27,403 nt of DNA from an uncultured Candidatus Saccharibacteria bacterium (GTDB lineage Bacteria; Patescibacteriota; Saccharimonadia; Saccharimonadales; Saccharimonadaceae): positions 1 to 27,403 of the forward strand of contig CARYFM010000013.1 in the NCBI GenBank assembly GCA_949101405.1, written 5' to 3'. Shown piece by piece: positions 22,292 through 27,403 of this stretch. The notes below the pieces were generated by a model that did no database searches, was not told where the DNA came from, and worked only from the letters and a program-made list of their open reading frames with translations. Numbering within the stretch: the stretch's first letter is position 1; each line of letters begins with the position of its first letter. Both the position numbers and the translations under genes were made by a program.

Positions 22292-23233
22292 ATGGGAAGT
22301 CCAGTTAATTTATCTTCGAGAGAGAGTGCAAAAGTCACGACTGAGCATGTAGCGCGCGAAGCCCGTAACGACGGGCCTGAGCGACGCGTCCCTAGAGAAG
22401 ATAGATCAACTGAACTTCCCCAAATCATCTTCTTTGGCAATGGCATGTTGGCCGATTTTACCTTAGAAATCCTAGCAAAACACTGTAACATCATTTTTCA
22501 TGCCCGTTCCAAGGAAGACCTTACCACCGCCGTTCAGCTAAAAAAACAGTATCCTGAAGCCTTTGGCGTCCTTGCTTCTTTTGGGGTTATGATTAAGAAC
22601 GATGTTCTAGAAACATTCGCTCCCGAAAGCATACTTAATCTTCACCCTTCCAAACTCCCCGCTTATCGCGGCGCTTCACCTATCGAATCCGCCATCCTAG
22701 CTGGTGACACCGATTTTAGCTACTCCATCATGCGCCTCGTTAAAGCCATGGATGCTGGTCCTACCTATCACCAGGACACCCTAAAAAATCTCCCTCTTGA
22801 CAAGACCACTATCTATAAATCCTTAGCCACCGCTGGTGCCACCTGGCTCGTAGAAAATCTCTGCCGTGTTCGTTCCCTTACGCCTACTCCCCAAGATGAT
22901 GCTAAAGCTACTTTTACCACTAAACTAAGCAAAAAAGATTCCACATTGCATCCCGAACAACATACTGCCCAAGAAATCTTTCGCCAAATTGTTGCTTACC
23001 AAGGTTTTCCCAAGCCCAAATATGAATTTTATGGCAAAACCTGCATCATCTGGGAATCTCACGTCGTAGATACCAATACTATTGTTTGCGATCCATCCCT
23101 TGCGCCAGAGCTCAGTTCGCCGCTAATGCTCAAGTGTGCCGACCGTAATTTTGTCGCTATCGACCGTTTACAGCCCGAAGGCAAAAAGCCTATGGACGCT
23201 ATTTCTTTCATGAATGGCTACGCCAAGCCATGA
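22292..23233 (+). CDS. fmt: Methionyl-tRNA formyltransferase with an element-derived N-terminus
   Basis: Formylates Met-tRNA-fMet using 10-formyl-tetrahydrofolate. The Rossmann start LPQIIFFGNGMLADF normally lies at the very N-terminus but here begins at about residue 42. Catalytic and binding motifs follow: ILNLHPSKLPAYRGASPIESAI (split here only by reading) and AMDAGPTYHQ. The C-terminal RNA-binding domain is short. Residues 2-43 (MGSPVNLSSRES...EARNDGPERR...) come from a 127-bp palindrome inserted immediately after the ATG, which is preceded by AGAGGAATAGG. 313 aa is near the usual length, so the conserved part is somewhat reduced. Enzyme probably functional; the N-terminal tail is expected to be unstructured. 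Confidence 0.93.
   Translation: MGSPVNLSSRESAKVTTEHVAREARNDGPERRVPREDRSTELPQIIFFGNGMLADFTLEILAKHCNIIFHARSKEDLTTAVQLKKQYPEAFGVLASFGVMIKNDVLETFAPESILNLHPSKLPAYRGASPIESAILAGDTDFSYSIMRLVKAMDAGPTYHQDTLKNLPLDKTTIYKSLATAGATWLVENLCRVRSLTPTPQDDAKATFTTKLSKKDSTLHPEQHTAQEIFRQIVAYQGFPKPKYEFYGKTCIIWESHVVDTNTIVCDPSLAPELSSPLMLKCADRNFVAIDRLQPEGKKPMDAISFMNGYAKP
22294..22420 (+). repeat. In-frame palindromic element at the fmt start codon
   Basis: Arms of 24 bp (22294-22317 and 22397-22420) match at 21 of 24 positions; the outer ends are GGGAAGT and ACTTCCC. The core hairpin GCCCGTAACGACGGGC (22361-22376) is identical over 16 bases to the priA core and read in the same frame (ARNDGP). The left arm includes TTATCTTCG as in the ileS copy 2 and recJ insertions, again read as LSS. 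The element's first base is the G of the ATG. Confidence 0.86.
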
Positions 23234-23290
23234 CAAGATAGAGCTCAAAAAGCCCTTATACTTACATTCTATCACAAATTATCAAAAATA

Positions 23291-23584
23291 TCAAGCCAAA
23301 ATCTGTTGCTGGTTTTGAATTAACTCTTGTTTAAAGGCCGTAAATACTTTCCCTACTACTTCACGAAAATCCGGCGCGTTTTTATCTAACCAACTCGCTA
23401 CTTCGGCGCTGTCTTGAATCTGCTCAAACTCCTGCAGCTGCTCTGGCGTCAGTCCTGCACTAATCTGCTGCCCCACACGCACTTCCAGCTCTTCTGTTGC
23501 CTGTTCCATAAAAGCCTGTTTCTCAGCTGCCGGCATCTCCCCCAACCCGACTTCCATCATAAACTGCTCATCAATTAATGCCAT
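23291..23584 (-). CDS. DUF5663 family protein
   Basis: A 97-aa acidic, all-helical protein: MALIDEQFMMEVGLGEMPAA, EELEVRVGQQISAGLTPEQL, then WLDKNAPDFREVVGKVFTAFKQEL. From memory this layout (LGLG.MP...LE.RVG..L....L.EFE....WL..N.PD...IV) is DUF5663, a small family common in Saccharibacteria; I could not check it. ATG at 23584 with GGAAGGAGAG upstream and TATAAT just before it. It is convergent with fmt and divergent from the Avd-like/RT pair. Function unknown; related to the 111-aa protein at 2268-2603. Confidence 0.75.
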   Translation of the reverse strand: MALIDEQFMMEVGLGEMPAAEKQAFMEQATEELEVRVGQQISAGLTPEQLQEFEQIQDSAEVASWLDKNAPDFREVVGKVFTAFKQELIQNQQQILA

Positions 23585-23684
23585 ATTCTCTCCTTCCTTT
23601 CATTATAACATAAGTTTTATGGGCAAAAGCCTCAAAATGATATATAATATAAATAATAGGTAAAATTTAGAAAAATAAAACCAA

Positions 23685-24683
23685 ATGACGAAATCGCCGT
23701 CGATAAAGACCGCAGAAATTGACAAGTACGAAAATTTTGACTTGCATCAACTCGAAATTGCCCTGAAAAAACTCCAGCAAGAGCCAGCCTCATCTGCCAC
23801 CAAAGCCTCCATTCGTGCTGCCCGTCAAGCATTGCGCCAACGTCAACGCCTCATCAAGGCTCAAGTTATGGAATTCGAACAAACCAACGACCATCACTTG
23901 TTAGTTTTTGACTCCACTGATAACTTTTCCAAAATCGCTGGGCATTCAGTGTTATTTTACACTCTTACGATCGCCGACCGCATCCATCGCCGCTACAGCG
24001 TCAAAAATGATAGCGACGATTATTCTCGTTCTGAGGATGGCGTAGTCTCAGTACGCGCCCTCGAACAACTAGAGCTACAATTAGCAGAAATCAATATCTT
24101 CCCCGACCGTAAACTCAGTACCGAAGAACTTCACTTTTATAAACTACCCAAAGTCTATAGTGATGAGCAAATTGCTAAACTGCGTGACCGCTCTCACCAA
24201 GATGTAGAACGCATTACCTCTATCATTCTGCCACTTTCGCCCATTCCTGAACTCTATACCCTTATCCTTGAAATGAACCGCTTGCTCTATAATAATTGCA
24301 AGCGGATTTCTGATACTTTAGCCCGAGAAACCTTAGTACGTCCTATGATTATGGATGCCGATGAAATCTTAGTGAGTTATCTAAATTTCGCCAATGCCAA
24401 ACCTAGCTCTGGTATTGTACATCGACCTACCGATTCTACTTATACCTCCACTGGACAAACTACCAAACCACAATCCACTCAAGCTCAAAATCTACTCAAT
24501 CTTTTACTTTATACCCGCAATTTACGCAACAACCTTGCCAATATCGAAAATCTTCGACTAATTCATCATCGCGAGCTCTGTGATATTCTAGAAAGGTTAG
24601 TAGAAATTGAACGCGTTACTGCCCGCGAGTACGCTAAGCAACGCCGCAAAGACCAACAGAAAGCTACCACCACGAATGACTAG
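23685..24683 (+). CDS. Probable Avd-like accessory protein fused to an unknown N-terminal region
   Basis: A 332-aa protein overlapping the reverse transcriptase by 8 nt (ATGACTAG), so the two are coupled. The C-terminal third (about 195-325) consists of helices reading PELYTLILEMNRLLYNNCK, ETLVRPMIMDADEILVSYL, NLLNLLLYTRNLRNN and HRELCDILERLVEIERV. Their order and heptad character fit the four-helix bundle of Avd, the subunit that binds DGR reverse transcriptase and template RNA. Usual Avd proteins are about 110-130 aa; here about 190 extra N-terminal residues, rich in charged helices, precede it. The Avd call rests on context and helix pattern, not on a search. It has a weak promoter (AT-rich, about 23630-23650) and no clear ribosome site. 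Confidence 0.6.
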   Translation: MTKSPSIKTAEIDKYENFDLHQLEIALKKLQQEPASSATKASIRAARQALRQRQRLIKAQVMEFEQTNDHHLLVFDSTDNFSKIAGHSVLFYTLTIADRIHRRYSVKNDSDDYSRSEDGVVSVRALEQLELQLAEINIFPDRKLSTEELHFYKLPKVYSDEQIAKLRDRSHQDVERITSIILPLSPIPELYTLILEMNRLLYNNCKRISDTLARETLVRPMIMDADEILVSYLNFANAKPSSGIVHRPTDSTYTSTGQTTKPQSTQAQNLLNLLLYTRNLRNNLANIENLRLIHHRELCDILERLVEIERVTAREYAKQRRKDQQKATTTND

Positions 24684-25917
24684 TTACGACGACAGACGTT
24701 TCGCTAGATTTCTCCTCCACGAACTCTGGGTAGCCTATGACACTGCCCGTAAGGGTAAACGTCATACCGCAGACGAGCATCGCTACGAACTTAATGCCAT
24801 GGAAGATACCATCGACCTGCGCGACAGTATCATGCGTCGCTATTATAAACCCAGTCGTGGTGTGGCTTTTATCGTGCGCGACCCAGTAATTAGAGAAATC
24901 GTAGCAGCTCCCTTTCGCGACCGTGTAGTGCACCATTTTCTCTATAATATCTGCGCTGATTGGTGGGATCGCCGTTTTATTCCGGATTCTTATTCTTGTC
25001 GCAAAGGCAAAGGTACACTCTATGGCCAAAAACGTCTCGCTCATCATTTACGCCAGGTCACTGAAAACTACACCATCCCCGCCTACGCTGTCAAGCTTGA
25101 CATTCAAGGATATTTTATGAGCTTAGATCACAAGAAACTCTATGAACGTATTCTTTGGGGACTCGAACAACAGTTTTACCATAATACCCGTCCTGACAAA
25201 GAAAACGGCATCCGTTGCCACCCCGATGACCGAGATCGCCTCTACGGTACCCTTAAATATCTTTGGCACGAAGTAATTTTCGATGAGCCCATGCGTGAAA
25301 TCGCCATTCGCGGCAAACGCTCAGATTGGAAACAGTTACCACCAAGTAAAAGCCTTTTTAATCAACCACCTGGACGCGGCATCGTAATCGGTAATCTTAC
25401 TAGCCAACTCCTCTCTAATATTTTCCTGGATCAACTTGACCGCTACGTGCAATTCGACCTTGGCTACAAACATTATGGACGCTATGTGGACGACTTTTTT
25501 ATTCTAGTCCCCATGGACAAACATGAGCAATTGCTCCGTGATGTAAAAGTAATTGAAAAATACCTACGCAGCGAGCTTAAACTTACCCTCCACCCCAAGA
25601 AACAATACAAGCAGCCTGCCGACAAAGGCATTCCCTTTATCGGTGCCGTGGTTTATCCTCGTTTCATCATCCCTGGCAAACGTGTACGCAACAATTGTTA
25701 CCGCGCCGCTTATAAATTAGCCACCAATGGCGAGGGCGATATCGATGGCTTTGTAGCCCGAATGGGTAATATGAAACACATCAACAGTCGCAAATTCTTA
25801 AAGCAAGTTTTTGATACTTTCGGTTGGGAATTTGACTGGATACCAGAAGAAGAATATCAATTACAACGCCAAAAGACCAAGAAAAAATCCAAACCAACAG
25901 AGGTAAAAAATAATTAA
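24676..25917 (+). CDS. DGR-type reverse transcriptase
   Basis: A 413-aa RNA-directed DNA polymerase. Fingers/palm motifs in order: IVRDPVIREIVAAPFRDRVV, CRKGKGTLYGQKRLAHHL, catalytic motif A VKLDIQGYFMSLD, motif B IGNLTSQLLSNIFLDQLD, motif C GRYVDDFFILV, and KGIPFIGAVVYP. In motif B the GxxxSQ form, rather than QG...SP, is the hallmark of diversity-generating retroelement enzymes over group II intron maturases. No maturase X or HNH domain follows. The ATG at 24676 overlaps the Avd-like gene; an upstream in-frame start at 24607 lies well inside that gene. A candidate target lies about 1.1 kb downstream on the opposite strand. No template repeat was seen next to it. Confidence 0.85.
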   Translation: MTSYDDRRFARFLLHELWVAYDTARKGKRHTADEHRYELNAMEDTIDLRDSIMRRYYKPSRGVAFIVRDPVIREIVAAPFRDRVVHHFLYNICADWWDRRFIPDSYSCRKGKGTLYGQKRLAHHLRQVTENYTIPAYAVKLDIQGYFMSLDHKKLYERILWGLEQQFYHNTRPDKENGIRCHPDDRDRLYGTLKYLWHEVIFDEPMREIAIRGKRSDWKQLPPSKSLFNQPPGRGIVIGNLTSQLLSNIFLDQLDRYVQFDLGYKHYGRYVDDFFILVPMDKHEQLLRDVKVIEKYLRSELKLTLHPKKQYKQPADKGIPFIGAVVYPRFIIPGKRVRNNCYRAAYKLATNGEGDIDGFVARMGNMKHINSRKFLKQVFDTFGWEFDWIPEEEYQLQRQKTKKKSKPTEVKNN

Positions 25918-25965
25918 GCTTGTAACACATTTACAAGTTACCAAATCCCGAAAGCAATAAAAAAG

Positions 25966-26065
25966 GGCTCGGCCCCATTCCCGGCGGAACGAAGTCGCCC
26001 TCTTTGGCGGGCAAAACTGCCCGTCGTTGATGGCTCGGCCCCATTCCCGGCGGAACGAAGTCGCC
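25966..26065. repeat. 34-bp direct repeats flanking a hairpin, just downstream of the RT
   Basis: Identical 34-bp units at 25966-25999 and 26032-26065 (starting GGCTCGGCCCCATTCC, ending GAACGAAGTCGCC) are separated by 32 bp that fold as GGCGGGC-AAAACT-GCCCGTC. The stretch GCCCGTCGTTGATGG resembles the GTCGTTAC core of the palindromic elements, and the following GCTCGGCCCC aligns with GCGCGTGCCCC of the 17029 copy. Possibly a rearranged member of that family, or a structured RNA belonging to the RT. Confidence 0.7.
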
Positions 26066-26103
26066 ACCACCTATCATCAATATAACTTATACCTCATATA
26101 ATG

Positions 26104-26502
26104 TCAAGGCTTTTTCAAAATTTGCAGATTTCCTTCCTTACTAATTATTATAAGACGTCGCACCCTCCGCGAAATATGAAAAAGTTTTTGTAAATGCTTT
26201 ATGACACCCGCACTATCCCCCTTTATATTTCGTAAATCAAAAATCACCTGCGGTGATTGCTTAGTAGCATACCGAAAAAGATAAGAAATACGCTCTAACT
26301 TCGTAACACATGGACATTTCAACTCCCAAGCTACACCATCCATCCAAAAGTCTGGGCTTTTAGAATATAAATTATATGACGGTGAAATTAGCTCAATATC
26401 TTTACCTTGTTGTAGTAAATAATCCACCGTTCTTCTCTCGTGTACCTCCAAACGCACATCATTATCAAACAAACGACCATTCTTGATTTTATGTTTTGTC
26501 AT
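26104..26502 (-). CDS. CdiA_C-like nuclease (PD-(D/E)xK type)
   Basis: A 132-aa protein with SKSPDFWMDGVAWELKCP at about 60-75, giving the nuclease triad Asp, Glu and Lys (PD...WELK). It is preceded by conserved-looking Glu residues (EVHERRTVDYLL) and followed by PQVIFDLRNIKGDSAG and a basic end RRVRRLIIISKEGNLQIL. From memory this order matches the CdiA C-terminal tRNase domain found in contact-dependent toxins and in stand-alone proteins. Here it is free-standing, with no delivery domain or signal peptide. The start at 26502 is chosen because the -10 lies 6 nt upstream (leaderless). No immunity gene is visible beside it. It lies tail-to-tail with the RT. Confidence 0.68.
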   Translation of the reverse strand: MTKHKIKNGRLFDNDVRLEVHERRTVDYLLQQGKDIELISPSYNLYSKSPDFWMDGVAWELKCPCVTKLERISYLFRYATKQSPQVIFDLRNIKGDSAGVIKHLQKLFHISRRVRRLIIISKEGNLQILKKP

Positions 26503-26508
26503 TCCGAG

Positions 26509-26538
26509 AGTATAGCATAGAATACCAAAAACTAACAA
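26509..26538 (-). promoter_or_regulatory. Promoter of the nuclease gene (leaderless)
   Basis: TTGTTA, 18-bp spacer, TATACT preceded by TGC, then 6 nt to ATG. Confidence 0.7.
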
Positions 26539-26572
26539 ACACAAGCTCAATCAAAAAGCAAAATCCCTAAAA

Positions 26573-26728
26573 GTATAGCGAGCAAAGCTCGCTATACGGT
26601 TGGTTTGCCAAAAGGCAAACCAACCCAAGCGTCGTTGGCGTGCACAAGGCACGCCAACTCCTAACGGCACTCGGACTGGGCGGCTACGCCGCGCCAAATT
26701 CCGAGTGCCTATTCCTCCGGTTTTTACC
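26573..26728. repeat. Array of consecutive perfect hairpins
   Basis: Five stem-loops in 156 bp: GTATAGCGAGC-AAA-complement (26573-26597); GGTTGGTTTGCC-AAAA-complement (26598-26625, directly abutting); GTTGGCGTGC-ACAAG-complement (26634-26658); GGCACTCGGA...complement (26666-26709) with GCGGC-TAC-GCCGC nested inside; CGGT-TTT-ACCG (26718-26728). No plausible gene overlaps. The rest of the 26551-26992 gap holds one more strong hairpin (26862) and nothing else I can identify. Confidence 0.9.
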
Positions 26729-26861
26729 GACACCATCAAGAATATTATATCAATTCTAACCTTATCGTACTTTCGTATTCTCCGCTCCGAGTTCCGATCG
26801 GCACTCTCGCCGCGGGATTTTGATGTACCCCATTTTGCCTATTCTTGGAACCTGCACAACT

Positions 26862-26889
26862 GCAAAAAGGGACATACATCCCTTTTTGC
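26862..26889 (-). terminator. Hairpin terminator of the FISUMP gene
   Basis: Perfect 11-bp stem GCAAAAAGGGA / TCCCTTTTTGC, 6-nt loop, symmetrical on both strands, about 104 bp past the stop codon at 26993. Confidence 0.6.
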
Positions 26890-26992
26890 TCACACACATG
26901 TGTATACTTTATCGCTCAAGGCTCGCTCCAACCTTGTTGTCGCTTGCCTTTCGCTACCTATGAGCCTACCCTCAGACCCATCATACCTCTCC

Positions 26993-27403
26993 TCACATCC
27001 CTAATACAGTACTCAGGCAGCGGAGGGGGATACCAATATAGTGATTATTCGGGCCACCCGACGGGTCCACTGCGGAGGCATTGAAGGCGAGGCTGTACGC
27101 GTCGGTAGTCGTCGAGTACGAGCGCGACGACCAATCGTAGCCGTACTGGCCAGCGCCCCAAGACTTACCATCGTGTGGATAGAGGTACCCGCTGCGCACG
27201 AAGTAAAGAGGAGCAGCTGCAATGTTGTAGTTTACGCCATCGGCAGATCCAGTAACAGAACTTGCCAACCCATACTTACTCAACATATTCTGGAAACTAC
27301 CTGACTTCCCATCAGCCTGGCTCCCCGCAGTCGGCAACATCCAACCCTTTGGACAAATACTATCAGCAGCATCAGCATTAGTAATCGTACCACCAGAACC
27401 AGC
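26993..27403 (-). CDS. FISUMP-domain protein, 5' part outside the window; candidate DGR target
   Basis: The C-terminal 136 residues of a protein that runs off the right edge. It reads GSGGTITNADAADSICPKGW, MLPTAGSQADGKSGSFQNML, ...PLYFVRSGYLY, GYDWSS, AYSLAFNASAVDPSGG, NNHYIGIPLRCLS. The ICPKGWMLPT opening and the WSS...AY.L.F......P......Y..G.P.RC ending are those of the Fibrobacter succinogenes major paralogous (FISUMP) domain, a C-type-lectin-like fold often used as the variable domain of CPR DGR targets. The last about 45 residues occupy the position where a variable repeat would end. Several codons there (AGC, GCC, GAC, TAC, CAC) could derive from AAC, but no template was found. Probably surface-exposed; the N-terminus is unseen. 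Confidence 0.8.
   Translation of the reverse strand, partial: AGSGGTITNADAADSICPKGWMLPTAGSQADGKSGSFQNMLSKYGLASSVTGSADGVNYNIAAAPLYFVRSGYLYPHDGKSWGAGQYGYDWSSRSYSTTTDAYSLAFNASAVDPSGGPNNHYIGIPLRCLSTVLGM
27005..27140 (-). other. Candidate variable region of the FISUMP protein
   Basis: The 3' end of the domain from GYDWSS to RCLS, ending in the C-rich stretch GGTATCCCCCTCCGCTGC, which could serve as the initiation-of-mutagenic-homing end. Placement is by analogy with known FISUMP/CLec targets; without the template repeat it cannot be confirmed. Confidence 0.35.

Noticed and set aside
24676..25917. Group II intron maturase or retron RT
   Set aside because: No maturase X domain, HNH or intron RNA motifs; motif B reads GNLTSQ as in DGR enzymes. 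No msr-msd-like RNA could be established.
25966..26065. Two-repeat, one-spacer CRISPR array
   Set aside because: Repeat and spacer lengths (34 and 32 bp) fit, but there are only two repeats, the 'spacer' is itself a hairpin related to a palindromic core, and no cas gene is present.
25918..26992. DGR template repeat between the RT and the FISUMP gene
   Set aside because: Neither strand shows a stretch resembling the 3' end of the FISUMP gene with adenine-only differences.
26600..27004. 134-codon plus-strand frame across the hairpin array
   Set aside because: It starts inside a hairpin, has low-complexity composition and runs into the FISUMP gene antisense; no coding support.

Overview
The window looks like part of a Patescibacteria (CPR) chromosome, most likely Saccharibacteria (TM7). 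The evidence is two DUF5663-type small proteins, an archaeal/eukaryote-type isoleucyl-tRNA synthetase, compact and overlapping housekeeping genes, many mRNAs that appear leaderless, and a diversity-generating-retroelement (DGR) style reverse transcriptase near a FISUMP-domain protein. TGA is used as an ordinary stop, so the Gracilibacteria/Absconditabacteria code is not in use. The lineage assignment is inference from gene content; no rRNA or tRNA gene was seen.

Layout. 1-7,400 (all minus strand) holds lineage-specific genes of unknown function: a three-gene operon (565-aa acidic protein, DUF5663-like protein, 739-aa protein with an internal signal-peptide-like segment), an 87-aa protein, a 438-aa protein and a four-TM membrane protein whose start region carries a tandem palindromic operator-like repeat. 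7,460-16,990 (minus) is housekeeping: ileS behind a translational T-box leader; ftsA, ftsZ, nrdR and a thioredoxin-fold gene (cell division next to control of dNTP synthesis); an unknown gene; and map overlapping adk. A 23-aa ORF lies on the plus strand at 15,521. rpsU (plus) diverges from adk, and recJ with a winged-helix gene (minus) diverges from priA, def and fmt (plus), so protein N-terminal maturation (fmt, def, map) is clustered with replication restart and repair. From 23,290 to the end lies an accessory locus: a DUF5663 gene, an Avd-like protein overlapping a DGR-type reverse transcriptase, a CdiA_C-like nuclease, a dense group of perfect hairpins, and the 3' part of a FISUMP-domain protein that is a plausible DGR target. 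No template repeat is recognisable inside the window.

Two things stand out. First, palindromic elements of roughly 55-130 bp sit in frame inside essential genes: priA, fmt (directly after the start codon), ileS (twice) and recJ. An intergenic copy lies between adk and rpsU. The arms are inverted repeats specific to each copy, while a small central hairpin (GTAACGAC / GTCGTTAC) is shared by three copies. In priA and fmt the core is read in the same frame (ARNDGP), and in ileS and recJ a different shared segment is read in the same frame (LSSDS). This resembles Rickettsia palindromic elements in concept but not in sequence. Second, the DGR-like locus combines a long Avd-like protein, an orphan tRNase-like nuclease and a hairpin array next to the candidate target.

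Promoters are strikingly uniform: TTGACT-like -35, 16-18 bp spacer, often TGC before TATAAT. In at least six genes the ATG lies only 6-9 nt after the -10 box, which implies leaderless transcripts.
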